From Dysgonomonas sp. ZJ279 (GTDB taxonomy: Bacteria > Bacteroidota > Bacteroidia > Bacteroidales > Dysgonomonadaceae): a DNA stretch of 64,000 nt. The position numbers were made by a program, and so were the translations under genes. The DNA is taken from NCBI RefSeq assembly GCF_011039205.1, contig NZ_JAAKEL010000017.1:1-64000 (forward strand), given 5' to 3'. The notes below the pieces were generated by a model. The model did no database searches. It was not told where the DNA came from and worked only from the letters and a program-made list of their open reading frames with translations. This document shows positions 14,047 to 22,698 of this stretch, piece by piece. The stretch's first letter is position 1, and the number at the start of each line of letters is the position of its first letter.

Positions 14047-14080
14047 AAAAAAGCCCATGATTTTCACCATGAGCTTGTTA
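14047..14080 (-). terminator. terminator after the DUF418 remnant
   Basis: On the minus strand AAGCTCATGG and CATGGGCTT pair and are followed by a run of seven T. Confidence 0.65.
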
Positions 14081-14095
14081 TCTGTTTATCTATTT

Positions 14096-14425
14096 TTATT
14101 TACGACGGAAAGCGATTGGCTTAAACCATGTCAATACTCTCCACAGCCATTCCACCGGACCGTAATAATACCGTTTCATCCACCAGTTGCTATATAGTAT
14201 TTGCACAGTATATACCACCAAACCTACCAGCAGACATTGCAAGAAACTCAATTCTACGGCAAGGTTAGCACCGAACCCATAGAACAGTGTTACACCTATT
14301 ATCGATTGTGCCATGTAGTTTGTCACACTCATGCGCCCCACAGGAGCCATCCTGTCCATGCCGCTACGTAGCCTTGTGTTGTAGTATAGCAAGGTGAAGC
14401 CCGAAATTACGTTTCTTGGGTGCAA
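14096..14425 (-). pseudogene. C-terminal remnant of a DUF418 (YeiB-like) membrane protein
   Basis: The 109-residue frame matches only the end of DUF418 proteins, which are normally about 380-400 residues: APVGRMSVTNYMAQSIIGVTLF, two membrane helices, then NWWMKRYYYGPVEWLWRVLT. The N-terminal three quarters are missing and the first Met has no obvious ribosome site. The region upstream is taken up by a terminator and an unrelated gene, so this is a decayed remnant. Confidence 0.75.
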
Positions 14426-14468
14426 TAGCTGGTGTGTGATTCATTATATCTAAAAGGTTATTTGTACA

Positions 14469-14505
14469 GAAGGCTCATAGCAAATAGCATGAGCCTTCTT
14501 GTATT
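14469..14505. terminator. bidirectional terminator
   Basis: GAAGGCTCAT and ATGAGCCTTC pair around a 10-base loop. It lies just below the XRE gene. Confidence 0.75.
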
Positions 14506-14518
14506 AATATTATATATG

Positions 14519-14938
14519 TTATTTCTTCTCTTTCAATAATTGCTCCAATAAAGCAATCTTTTCCTGATCGGCTTGAAGCATACGCTCGCAAAGTTCAACG
14601 ATTTTGTCTACGGGATTAAATGTATTTGTGCTATTATCTTCCTCTACATAAGCCTTAATAGATCCATTATTATTTTCAATAATATTATTCTCGAAAATAA
14701 TTGTAACAGGGTCTTCCTCCATTTCTTTAAGAGTATCAACTGAAACATTTAGTGCTTCTGCGAATTTCTTTAGAATATCATCGTCAAGTGTCCTTTTCGA
14801 TTCGTATTTAGAAATTGTTTGTTGTGCCAAATCCATTACATGAGCTATTGTTTCCTGTTTCATGCCACGCGACTCTCTTAGACGTTTAATATTATGTCCG
14901 TGATGCACTCTTTTTGTTGTTGTATTGCCTGTTTCCAT
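14519..14938 (-). CDS. XRE-type regulator with coiled-coil tail (paralogue of the gene at 36,652)
   Basis: 139 residues. The HTH is at about 14-70 (HNIKRLRESRGMKQETIAHV, recognition part QQTISKYESKRTLDD). A beta-rich, Asn-rich middle (IIFENNIIENNNGSIKAYV) precedes a C-terminal coiled coil (VELCERMLQADQEKIALLEQ). The paralogue at 36,652 shares all three parts and even the promoter layout. A conserved palindrome TAGTAACTACTA lies 83 bases before the start and may be its operator. It probably represses itself and possibly the neighbouring RNA or genes. Confidence 0.85.
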   Translation of the reverse strand: METGNTTTKRVHHGHNIKRLRESRGMKQETIAHVMDLAQQTISKYESKRTLDDDILKKFAEALNVSVDTLKEMEEDPVTIIFENNIIENNNGSIKAYVEEDNSTNTFNPVDKIVELCERMLQADQEKIALLEQLLKEKK

Positions 14939-14961
14939 GGTGTATTCTTTACTATTTACGA

Positions 14962-14995
14962 CAAATATACTATGAAATATTGAGTTGATAACAAA
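14962..14995 (-). promoter_or_regulatory. promoter of the XRE gene
   Basis: On the minus strand TTTG (14992-14995), 22 bases, then TATATTTG (14962-14969) match the Bacteroidetes -33/-7 consensus. The paralogue has the same elements with a near-identical spacer. Confidence 0.75.
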
Positions 14996-15020
14996 TGTAC
15001 AAAATAAAATATAGCAGTGG

Positions 15021-15032
15021 TAGTAACTACTA
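15021..15032. promoter_or_regulatory. palindromic operator-like site TAGTAACTACTA
   Basis: Nearly perfect dyad 26 bases upstream of the -33 box. The paralogous locus has TAGTAATTACTA in the same place (37176-37187). Confidence 0.55.
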
Positions 15033-15109
15033 TTTGTAAAAAATTGATGAACTCATATTATGTTATTTAATTTGTAATTATAATTGAACATTTAACTCCC
15101 CTTCATGCT

Positions 15110-15224
15110 TTTTTTAAGGATATAAAAAATGTATATGTTTTACCTAGAAGCTCACCTAATACTGACAGGTGATAGTATGGAGGGGAGAACCAGTAAAGAC
15201 CGATAGTGCTTATCGGTCTTTATT
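15110..15224 (+). ncRNA. structured RNA or leader with terminator, possible 25-codon ORF
   Basis: CTCCCCTTCAT and ATGGAGGGGAG could form a long-range stem that encloses a hairpin (CACCT/AGGTG), followed by a typical terminator (AAAGACCGATA/TATCGGTCTTTA, 15196-15224). A short frame (MYMFYLEAHLILTGDS...) starts at about 15129 behind AAGGAT. No plus-strand gene follows for 2.8 kb, so this is a small RNA or micro-protein unit rather than a leader. The strand is inferred from the T-rich end. It fills the gap between the XRE gene and the next gene. Confidence 0.4.
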
Positions 15225-15288
15225 ATATGTTTTATTCGCTGGTGGCTTTTAAGCCCCTCTATTCATTTACGTGCGAACCTCAATGTTT

Positions 15289-15681
15289 TTAGTTTGATAC
15301 CTCAACCATAAACGAGCAATTTTTGTGAGTATATCCATCTTTATCTATGGCATCAATGGTTATCATCGCCCAGCCTGTTGCATTATTAAATTCTATCTTG
15401 CAATCCCGTTCGTACGCAGTTGATGTATTACCCGGCAAATTTAAATACCATGTAAAATTGGTACAACCCGACCAAAATGGAATTGAAGACAAGTTAAACT
15501 GAAAAGTAGAGTTAGGTTTAACTTTCATATTTCCGGATTGATAATAGAGTGAGCCGCTGGACTGAGTACTATAATAATTTGCAATGAGCTCATTATTCTT
15601 AGGAAATATATACGTCTGTGCCTGCATTTGGCTCCATGTAATACCTAAACCGATAATAACTAATAATAAAATTTTCTTCAT
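15289..15681 (-). CDS. secreted protein, tandem paralogue 1
   Basis: 130 residues with a signal peptide (MKKILLLVIIGLGITWSQMQ, cut after AQA). The mature part is all-beta in pattern with alternating Thr/Asn/aromatic residues, FWSGCTNFTWYLNLPG in the middle and a final strand CSFMVEVSN. It is a close paralogue of the next gene (about half the residues identical by eye). Two conserved Cys pairs suggest disulphides. Function unknown; an Ig-like or carbohydrate-facing surface protein is possible. Confidence 0.7.
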   Translation of the reverse strand: MKKILLLVIIGLGITWSQMQAQTYIFPKNNELIANYYSTQSSGSLYYQSGNMKVKPNSTFQFNLSSIPFWSGCTNFTWYLNLPGNTSTAYERDCKIEFNNATGWAMITIDAIDKDGYTHKNCSFMVEVSN

Positions 15682-15704
15682 GGTTTTAAATATTTTTCAG
15701 ATTG

Positions 15705-16106
15705 TTACTTTATTACTTCAATCATAAATGAGGAACTTCTATGGCGATACCCATCTTTATCTAAGGCATCGACCGATATCACAGCCCATCCTGTTGCACC
15801 ACTAAGTTCTACTTTACAATCTCGTCCCAATATAACCGGTGTAGCGCCTCCGGGTAGATTTACGTACCATGTGAAATTGGTGCAGCCGTTCCAGAATGTA
15901 GCCGAAGATAAGTCGAATTGCAAAGTGGTATTAGCTTTAACTTTTATATCAGAGGATTGATTATAGAGCGGTCCGCTAGTCGGAGTAGCATAATAATACC
16001 CAACCATCTCTTTATATTGAGGGTATATATACTCATAAGTTTGTGCCTGCATTTGGCTACACGCAATACCAAGATTGATAATAACTAATAATAAAATTCT
16101 TTTCAT
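15705..16106 (-). CDS. secreted protein, tandem paralogue 2
   Basis: 133 residues, same design as its neighbour: a signal peptide ending MQAQ, FWNGCTNFTWYVNLPGG in the middle, RDCKVELSGATGWAVISVDA near the end. It lies 23 bases upstream of paralogue 1, so the pair is one operon born from tandem duplication. The first Met is followed directly by the lysines of the signal, supporting this start. Family not recognised. Confidence 0.7.
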   Translation of the reverse strand: MKRILLLVIINLGIACSQMQAQTYEYIYPQYKEMVGYYYATPTSGPLYNQSSDIKVKANTTLQFDLSSATFWNGCTNFTWYVNLPGGATPVILGRDCKVELSGATGWAVISVDALDKDGYRHRSSSFMIEVIK

Positions 16107-16332
16107 GATGTTAAATGTTTTAGTTTAAAAATGATTGTATTGGGTTAAAAACACACTATTTGATATAAATATATAAAATAATTAATTAACATGCAGCTTT
16201 TGATGTCGTTAAATAAATAATTGGCTAGTATTTTAGTTTAAAAATAAATATAATATATGGGTATGATAAATATTGTTGCTTTTATTATTGTTGTGAAGTG
16301 TGTTTTGGGCAGCAATCTTTTTAATAATTAAA
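16107..16332. other. AT-rich intergenic region
   Basis: No gene or RNA seen. It should hold the promoter for the duplicated secreted-protein operon. Confidence 0.5.
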
Positions 16333-16374
16333 AATAAACGGACGGTCGGAAAAAATTCCGACCGTCCGTTTATT
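16333..16374 (-). terminator. very strong terminator of the porin gene
   Basis: A 19-bp perfect stem (from AATAAACGGACGG to CCGTCCGTTTATT) with a 4-base A loop. Confidence 0.85.
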
Positions 16375-16436
16375 AAATCTCATTTTAAGGTTGTACCCTT
16401 CAGTAGCTGATTAGTTCATCTCTCTACAAAAGAGGT

Positions 16437-17714
16437 TTAATATACATATTGTAATGTGAACGTAAATGTATTATCCGGTCTGTTTATTTCAAAACCCGGT
16501 AGGTTTTTAGATGTTTCGTTATTATTTATCTCATAATAAGCTTGCAATTGAGTGTTTTTGTACACTTTCCAGATAGCTCCCAAGCCTATTGCATTGTATG
16601 AAATTTCAGTGTCCGTAGTAGCATTCAGACCAATATTATCGCCCGATATTTTAGTATTCGGATCATACCATTGATATTTGAATACACCCGAGAAAGGATG
16701 TTTGCCAACGTCTTGTATAAGGATTACATACCCTCCCTTGAAATCGCGAAGATAAGTATCATGAGTCGGGCGATTAGGACTGTTGGGGCTGCCTGATGAA
16801 GTTAATGATGCCGGCTGTTGCCCGAAGATATATTCAGTTCTTAATTGTGTTCTGCCGATTGGTGCATTCGAGTTTGTACTCGCTAAGATTTCGGCACCGA
16901 AATATTCGCGTTTGGCATATTTACCGATATTGTTAGGATTGCTATTTACAACAAACACATTATCCCTCATGCTATATACATTTTCACTGCCTTGATACAC
17001 ACTACCCAGATAATAAGATGCCCCTATACTTAGGTTGATATCTTTACTGATTTTAGGCGAAGCACTGATATGACCGATAAAGTCGCGCCGGCTATCGGTT
17101 TCGCGAACCACGCCGTTTCCTGCGATAAGAGCTGTTTCGAGAAACATAAAGTGTAGGGGAGAGGTTTCTTTTGCCTGAAATTGGAGCATCACACCCAAGT
17201 CACGTTCGTTGGGGAATAAGGTATTGACAATTCTCGAACGTTCGGGCATCTCACGGCGAGAAGAGGAATAACGTACTTCGTGACCGAACGGACGGAAAAA
17301 TACCCCTGCTTGCACAAAGTTGGTTTTGAAAAAAGGGTCTTTGAATTTCAGATAAGCATCTCTCACGATGATTCCTCTTTCGGTAATATCCAGTTGGAAA
17401 ACGGCAGAGCCAAGCCCTTCTTCGTATGTTGTTTTTATACGGGCACGACGAATACCGATACGGCTGAAATTCTCGTTCGGATTTTCATTCGGAGCACCTA
17501 TTCTCAAAACTGCGTCTTTCTCGGCATATATATATTGTGCCTGAAAGTATCCGCTCAGTTTAACGTTGCTGAGTTTATTAACAACTTTTTCTAAGTTATC
17601 CAACCGTTTTTCCAATTTTTGGGTATCGGTTATTGTAGTATCTTGTTGGGCGAAGGTCAACCCGGTTAACGTCAGGAAATTAATGATGAAAAAGATGCGT
17701 TTAATAGTATTCAT
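16437..17714 (-). CDS. phosphate-selective porin (OprO/OprP family)
   Basis: 425 residues. A signal peptide (cut after TFAQ) is followed by a short coiled coil (LEKRLDNLEKVVNKLSNV, 33-50) that would trimerise the periplasmic part. From 52 on come alternating beta-strands (KLSGYFQAQYIYA, RARIKTTYEEGLGSAVFQLDI) to a terminal aromatic strand FTFTLQYVY, typical of outer-membrane barrels. This matches OprO/P-type porins of Bacteroidetes in length and layout. The substrate may be phosphate or polyphosphate; this is from the family only. Monocistronic. Confidence 0.85.
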   Translation of the reverse strand: MNTIKRIFFIINFLTLTGLTFAQQDTTITDTQKLEKRLDNLEKVVNKLSNVKLSGYFQAQYIYAEKDAVLRIGAPNENPNENFSRIGIRRARIKTTYEEGLGSAVFQLDITERGIIVRDAYLKFKDPFFKTNFVQAGVFFRPFGHEVRYSSSRREMPERSRIVNTLFPNERDLGVMLQFQAKETSPLHFMFLETALIAGNGVVRETDSRRDFIGHISASPKISKDINLSIGASYYLGSVYQGSENVYSMRDNVFVVNSNPNNIGKYAKREYFGAEILASTNSNAPIGRTQLRTEYIFGQQPASLTSSGSPNSPNRPTHDTYLRDFKGGYVILIQDVGKHPFSGVFKYQWYDPNTKISGDNIGLNATTDTEISYNAIGLGAIWKVYKNTQLQAYYEINNNETSKNLPGFEINRPDNTFTFTLQYVY

Positions 17715-17902
17715 GCAACAAAAAAGTGTTTATAATATAACATTCGCAATTCTATAACAAATGTAGACTTAAATTTGTTATATATATTTCTTCTGAAATT
17801 AATTTTTTGTTAAGTCCGGTTACGAATTATACCATGATATTCGGATAATAACCGGCGGATTGTAACTTGTGTTTCTTCGAATCTTCCATCTATACTTTAT
17901 TT

Positions 17903-18046
17903 TAACGTGAGTCCGATATAAGCATCATACATGAGTTGTGATTAGTATCTGTCCTTCATCTATTCTGTCATCCCGATACGCCGTGAGGGATGACAAAGTT
18001 GAATAACGTTTTTTATTGTTTCTTTCCTTATATCGGACTCACGTTA
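17903..18046. repeat. 144-bp MITE-like element with 20-bp perfect inverted repeats
   Basis: TAACGTGAGTCCGATATAAG (17903-17922) and its exact reverse complement (18027-18046) bound a gene-less core. The core holds a second palindrome, TGTCATCCC (17966-17974) with GGGATGACA (17987-17995). The size, perfect ends and absence of coding capacity suggest a non-autonomous mobile element or a large intergenic hairpin repeat. The right arm lies in the likely promoter of the NhaC gene (TAATTTTG at 18053). Confidence 0.65.
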
Positions 18047-18089
18047 TTTTACTAATTTTGCATCGTATTTTATTCATAATCATAAAATA

Positions 18090-19397
18090 ATGGATTTAGA
18101 TAAAGAAGTTACACGTCATCCCAATGGTTGGGCATTATTGCCACTAGTAGTATTTTTTCTGCTGTATATACTTACATTCATATTCACCGGCGATTTGAGT
18201 AAGATGCCTATTTCGGTGGCATTTCTGTCGGCATCGGTTGTTGCTATTGTATGTTCGAGAGGAAGTAAGCTCACCGAACGGATCAATCTCTTTTGTAAAG
18301 GATGTGCCAATGATACAATAATGCTCATGGTTGTTATCTTTATTCTGGCAGGAGCTTTTGCCGGAACAGCTAAGGCTATGGGGGCTGTAGATGCATCGGT
18401 AAATGTGGTACTCTATCTTTTGCCGCAGAAAGCGTTATTGGCAAGTGTGTTTATTGCCGCCTGTTTTATCTCCATGTCGATGGGTACATCTTGCGGAACA
18501 ATTGCCGCTCTTGCACCTATTGCAGTCGGTATATCGTCTCAGACCGAAATCGGGCTTCCTGCCATGCTCGGTGTGGTAGTAGGAGGGGCTATGTTTGGCG
18601 ATAATCTTTCGTTTATATCAGATACTACTATCGTGGCGACTCGTACGCAAGGTTGCAATATGCTCGATAAGTTTAAAGTCAATATACAGATTGTATTTCC
18701 TGTTGTTATTGCTATCCTACTAGTGTATATCTATCAGGGATTGGAGCTGACAGGTAGCGCGACAGTTGCAAGCGGTGATGTGGAATGGGTAAAAGTTATT
18801 CCTTATATAGCGGTATTGGTTGCGGCTTTGGCAGGAGTTAACGTGATTGCTGTTTTGGTGCTTGGTGTCGTTCTTTCGGGGATAATCGGACTCGCTACAG
18901 GCAGTTTCGGTATCTGGGACTGGACAGGGGCGATGAGTACCGGTATTGTGAGCGATATGGGCGAACTGATTATTGTTTCGTTAATGGCTGGCGGTATGTT
19001 CGAGCTTATCCGTTTCAATGGAGGTATAGATTGGCTAATAACGAAGATTACAAAAAATATTAAGTCCAAACGAAAGGCGGAGTTTTCTATCGCAGGGCTG
19101 GTTTCTTTTACAAATCTATGCACCGCTAATAATACTATTGCTTTAATTATCAGTGGTCCGATAGCCAAGAAGATAAGTGATAACTTTGGGTTGGATAAAC
19201 GTAAAGTTGCCAGTTTGCTCGATACTTATTCGTGCTTTGTGCAAGGTCTTATTCCTTATGGTGCTCAATTGCTTATTGCAGCGGGCTTGTCGGGCGTTAA
19301 TCCGATGGAAATAATTCCTTACCTGTATTATCCTTTCTTATTGGGCATAGTGGCTACAATAGCTATTATATTCCGTTATCCGAAGCGATATTCATAA
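18090..19397 (+). CDS. NhaC-family Na+/H+ antiporter
   Basis: 435 residues with about eleven hydrophobic helices. The NhaC signatures are seen: SMGTSCGTIAALAPIAVGI near 135-155, then GVVVGGAMFGDNLSFISDTT near 170-190, and NTIALIISGPIAKKI late in the sequence. It exchanges cytoplasmic sodium for protons (or a related organic anion pair) at the inner membrane. Monocistronic; promoter probably at 18053-18060, next to the inverted-repeat element. Confidence 0.9.
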   Translation: MDLDKEVTRHPNGWALLPLVVFFLLYILTFIFTGDLSKMPISVAFLSASVVAIVCSRGSKLTERINLFCKGCANDTIMLMVVIFILAGAFAGTAKAMGAVDASVNVVLYLLPQKALLASVFIAACFISMSMGTSCGTIAALAPIAVGISSQTEIGLPAMLGVVVGGAMFGDNLSFISDTTIVATRTQGCNMLDKFKVNIQIVFPVVIAILLVYIYQGLELTGSATVASGDVEWVKVIPYIAVLVAALAGVNVIAVLVLGVVLSGIIGLATGSFGIWDWTGAMSTGIVSDMGELIIVSLMAGGMFELIRFNGGIDWLITKITKNIKSKRKAEFSIAGLVSFTNLCTANNTIALIISGPIAKKISDNFGLDKRKVASLLDTYSCFVQGLIPYGAQLLIAAGLSGVNPMEIIPYLYYPFLLGIVATIAIIFRYPKRYS

Positions 19398-19404
19398 TAT
19401 TGCA

Positions 19405-19480
19405 TCTTTGTCATCCCGAAACAGTAGCCCCTCCAACCTCCCCGAAGGGGAGACTTAAGTCCCCTATAGGGATATTTAGG
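19405..19480. repeat. intergenic repeat containing TGTCATCCCGAAAC
   Basis: TGTCATCCCGAAAC here recurs at 36,560 and, as TGTCATCCCGA, inside the element at 17,966. Next to it is a CCTCCCCGAAGGGGAGA palindrome. Such short palindromic repeats are scattered between genes in many Bacteroidetes. It may act as a transcription terminator between the convergent NhaC and peptidase genes. Confidence 0.5.
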
Positions 19481-19486
19481 GAGCTG

Positions 19487-21163
19487 TTAGAATGTTTGCT
19501 CGTAACTCTTGCTGTTGCCACAAGCATCGGTAACAGTGAAAACAAACGCATGTGTTTGTCCTTTTTTCAACCTTTTATTATCGAATGTGTAAGTATAAGT
19601 TGGTGATTTTGTATCATGTTCGAAAAGGACAAACTCTCCATCTATTGTTCCTCTATATGAGCTGATTCCACTCTTATTATCAGATGCTCTCATGGTTATC
19701 TTTCCTCGTGTAACCCATTTTTCGGGAGCAACAGCTGTCAGGGTAGGGGCTTCGTTGTCGAAGCTGACGGTATATGTATTTCCCAGTTCGCGTATTTTGG
19801 TAGTCATGTAGCCATCGGTATATGTTCCGCCCACCCAATACTCTTTTGCTCCTACAAGGCGAACGATGCCGTATTGCGATTTGTTAGCAATGGAGTCGTT
19901 AGTTAACTTTATTTTCATATCCGAATAGCCATCGAGGGGCACATACGAATCATTTACGACGTATTGTTTCGATAAATAGTTGCTTGTGGCAGTTTCTTTG
20001 AGTGTGAAGCATATATCTGTATATAGATAATCTTTAGGTATGATTAGCGAAAACGATTCTGTGATATAGTGATTGTTGTGATTCCACATCATAGCCTGCG
20101 AACATGCTTTGGGCGCAGGTATATTCTGCTTCTTACCGATGACGGTGAATTTGTATGTGTTCTTATTGCCGTACAAATCTTCGAGTTCATAACACATGTC
20201 ATAAGTCTTCTCCTTATCTATATTTATGTATCCGCTGTTAACTGATTTGTAGATAGGAAGTTTGTTGCCCGGTTCTATAAATGATTTCATGTAGAACGAT
20301 TTCTTGTTGTACCAGTAATCGAAATCGATCAGACTATTTATCATTCTGGTCTGTTCGAATAAAAAGGATGATATATCGGAAGAAAATACCTCTTTGTTGT
20401 CACATAATAATCGTACTTTTTTCACACCATAAATATTTGTCATACCGTCCATTTTATCAACAGAATTGATGCCTAATCCTATTGTACCCCATACATAAAT
20501 AGAGTCTTTGATAGGAGAGTAGGTGCCATTTTTCAATATAGTTATTGCACGACGAAACGGAATGTCTTTCTTATTTACAACGCCTTTGCCATAAATAGGG
20601 TATACGGCAATCCCTTTGACGATAGGTTTCTGAGTGTCCTTTATCTGATTTTTATAAAATACAAGTGGATCGAGTGCTTCTTGCGTATTGCTTTTCCTTA
20701 TTTCGAAATGTACATGAGGGCCCATCGACGAACCGGTATTTCCACTATATGCAATTAGGTCACCTTTTTTTAGAGGCAGCGCATTTTTGTCTACAGTTAT
20801 ATCAATACTATATCTTTCTTGCTCATATTGGCGTTCCTTTATGTATTCAGCTATCTTTGGCGCATATTTGTTTAAATGACCGTATACACTTGTTTGTCCA
20901 TTTGGATGCGCTATATAAAGAGCAAGTCCATACCCGGAAGGCGAAACGGCTATGCGCGAAACATATCCGTCCATAATGGAATATACAGGTTTGTTTACAA
21001 CACCTTCTGTCTTAAGATCGATGCCGGAGTGAAAATGATTAGGTCTTAATTCACCAAAATTGGCACTTAATATTGCCGGAACGTCTAGCGGATATCTATA
21101 TTGTGATTGTGCATTTGCACCTAATGTAAATGTAAGAGCGATTGATAAAAGTATTTTTTTCAT
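19487..21163 (-). CDS. periplasmic M23 (LytM-type) peptidase
   Basis: 558 residues. Signal peptide (cut after NAQS), then the LytM domain: zinc ligands H45xxxD49 (HFHSGIDLK), the second motif H150xH152 (GPHVHFE), and a YGHLNKY turn at about 94-100. About 380 residues of beta-rich repeats without known catalytic motifs follow, perhaps Ig-like domains. It should cut peptidoglycan cross-links or act as an envelope-division factor. Bacteroidetes proteins of this length and layout are common. All zinc ligands are present. Confidence 0.88.
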   Translation of the reverse strand: MKKILLSIALTFTLGANAQSQYRYPLDVPAILSANFGELRPNHFHSGIDLKTEGVVNKPVYSIMDGYVSRIAVSPSGYGLALYIAHPNGQTSVYGHLNKYAPKIAEYIKERQYEQERYSIDITVDKNALPLKKGDLIAYSGNTGSSMGPHVHFEIRKSNTQEALDPLVFYKNQIKDTQKPIVKGIAVYPIYGKGVVNKKDIPFRRAITILKNGTYSPIKDSIYVWGTIGLGINSVDKMDGMTNIYGVKKVRLLCDNKEVFSSDISSFLFEQTRMINSLIDFDYWYNKKSFYMKSFIEPGNKLPIYKSVNSGYINIDKEKTYDMCYELEDLYGNKNTYKFTVIGKKQNIPAPKACSQAMMWNHNNHYITESFSLIIPKDYLYTDICFTLKETATSNYLSKQYVVNDSYVPLDGYSDMKIKLTNDSIANKSQYGIVRLVGAKEYWVGGTYTDGYMTTKIRELGNTYTVSFDNEAPTLTAVAPEKWVTRGKITMRASDNKSGISSYRGTIDGEFVLFEHDTKSPTYTYTFDNKRLKKGQTHAFVFTVTDACGNSKSYEQTF

Positions 21164-21310
21164 GCGGATTTTTTAATAATATGAGTAGAGTACAAAAATA
21201 TGCAAATAATATGACTCTAACAATTGCGTATAAATAGTCTTGAAAATCAGATGTGTAGACGGATGGGGGGAATTAAAAAGAAATATTTTTGAAAAAAAAG
21301 TATAGAAATA

Positions 21311-21341
21311 TTTGCACATATTCAAAAATGCCTTACCTTTG
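21311..21341 (+). promoter_or_regulatory. promoter of tRNA-Glu and probably rpsT
   Basis: TTTG (21311-21314), 19 bases, TACCTTTG (21334-21341): a full Bacteroidetes consensus promoter. Confidence 0.8.
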
Positions 21342-21399
21342 CATCCGCAATCGAGAGATAACGCAAGTTGTGAAAACAACAAAAAAGCGCTCTTAAGAT

Positions 21400-21471
21400 G
21401 GTCCATTCGTCTATCGGTTAGGACGCCAGGTTTTCATCCTGGAAAGAGGGGTTCGACTCCCCTATGGACTA
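21400..21471 (+). tRNA. tRNA-Glu (TTC)
   Basis: A full cloverleaf. The acceptor GGTCCAT pairs with ATGGAC(T), the anticodon arm CCAGG TTTTCAT CCTGG carries TTC, and the T-arm is GGGG TTCGACT CCCC. No CCA is encoded. Confidence 0.95.
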
Positions 21472-21510
21472 CTGTAAAAATTATCAAATAACAATATAAG
21501 ATTAGTCAAC

Positions 21511-21762
21511 ATGGCAAATCATAAGTCAGCAGAAAAGAGAATCAGACAAGCAGATGTAAAACGCTTGAGAAATAGATATGTAGCAAAAACTACTCGTAAT
21601 GCAGTTAGAAAGCTTCGTGCTACTACAGACAAAGCTGAGGCGGATAAATTATATCCAAGTGTTTGCTCTATGTTAGACAAGCTAGCTAAGAAGAATGTTA
21701 TCCACAAAAACAAAGCTGGTAACTTGAAATCTAAATTAGCTGCTCACTTGAAGTCTCTATAA
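21511..21762 (+). CDS. rpsT: 30S ribosomal protein S20
   Basis: 83 residues, extremely basic. The start [20 protein letters not shown] is the S20 signature and [19 protein letters not shown] also matches. S20 is a three-helix bundle at the base of the 30S body that binds 16S rRNA early in assembly. It lies 40 bases after tRNA-Glu with no terminator between them, so the tRNA and S20 probably share a transcript. A terminator follows. Confidence 0.97.
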   Translation: MANHKSAEKRIRQADVKRLRNRYVAKTTRNAVRKLRATTDKAEADKLYPSVCSMLDKLAKKNVIHKNKAGNLKSKLAAHLKSL

Positions 21763-21790
21763 GAAGATTTAATTAAACATATATATAAGG

Positions 21791-21818
21791 AAGCTAAACC
21801 GATCGGTTTAGCTTTTTT
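21791..21818 (+). terminator. terminator of rpsT
   Basis: AGCTAAACCGATCGGTTTAGCT is a perfect palindrome, followed by six T. Confidence 0.88.
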
Positions 21819-21863
21819 GTTGTTATATTATCATTAGGCTAGTATGTATTTTGTATATGAGAT

Positions 21864-21906
21864 AAAGGAAAAGAGATCAACTGTAAAAGTCGATCTCTTT
21901 TCCTTT
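21864..21906 (+). terminator. second hairpin in tandem
   Basis: A 15-bp perfect stem (AAAGGAAAAGAGATC with its complement) around 13 bases. It may back up the rpsT terminator or belong to an unseen short RNA. Confidence 0.65.
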
Positions 21907-21983
21907 ATAAAACATTATCAGCTATTAATTGTTAAAAACAAATACAATCCTATCTTTTATAGAATCATAAACAGCAATAAATT

Positions 21984-22694
21984 ATGAAATATTTTAAAAG
22001 TGATATGTCGGGTAAAGAGTACCCTGTTAATCAACGCATACCTTTATACTCAGTAAGAGCATCAGTAATAGATTTGATAAAGAAGGATTATCCTTCGATT
22101 GACGAAACGAGTAGTGTTGCCATTGAGGAGTTGGATTTATATAGACAAAAGTATATAGAGAAATCATTGAAGGAGGAATTTAAAGATCTGACTTCGTTGG
22201 AAGAAGACGTTCTCGATAAGTTGAAAAAGAATGAATTAGTATCTGCAAATGTTGATAGGGACTGGAATAAACGCATCACTTTCGGGCAAAAGATTGCTGA
22301 TAAAGTAGCATCTTTTGGTGGGAGCTGGCGGTTCATAATAATATTTTTATTATTTATTCTGTGTTGGATTGCCTTAAATGTCTATTCAATCTTTTTCAAG
22401 AGCTTCGATCCATATCCGTTTATATTGCTAAATCTGCTTTTGTCGTGTCTCGCAGCACTTCAAGCCCCTGTAATTATGATGAGCCAAAACAGGGTAGAAG
22501 AGAAGGATAGAGAAAGAGCTAAAGAAGATTATAAGATAAACCTAAAATCGGAGTTAGAGATTCAGATGTTACACGAAAAAATAGATCACCTTATACTCAC
22601 CCAACAGCAAAAATTGTTCGAAATACAAAATATACAGGTTCAGATGCTCGAAGAAATTATTTCGAATTTGTCAGTTAAAGATAAAAAGAAATGA
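21984..22694 (+). CDS. DUF1003 membrane protein
   Basis: 236 residues. A cytoplasmic N-terminal half contains the DUF1003 lead-in (DRDWNKRITFGQKIADKVASFGGSW, about 91-115). Two membrane helices follow (FIIIFLLFILCWIALNVY and PFILLNLLLSCLAALQAPVI), then the family signature MMSQNRVEEKDR and a helical tail. Function unknown in all members. It converges with the DUF4954 gene, 4 bases apart. Confidence 0.88.
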   Translation: MKYFKSDMSGKEYPVNQRIPLYSVRASVIDLIKKDYPSIDETSSVAIEELDLYRQKYIEKSLKEEFKDLTSLEEDVLDKLKKNELVSANVDRDWNKRITFGQKIADKVASFGGSWRFIIIFLLFILCWIALNVYSIFFKSFDPYPFILLNLLLSCLAALQAPVIMMSQNRVEEKDRERAKEDYKINLKSELEIQMLHEKIDHLILTQQQKLFEIQNIQVQMLEEIISNLSVKDKKK

Positions 22695-22698
22695 TTCG

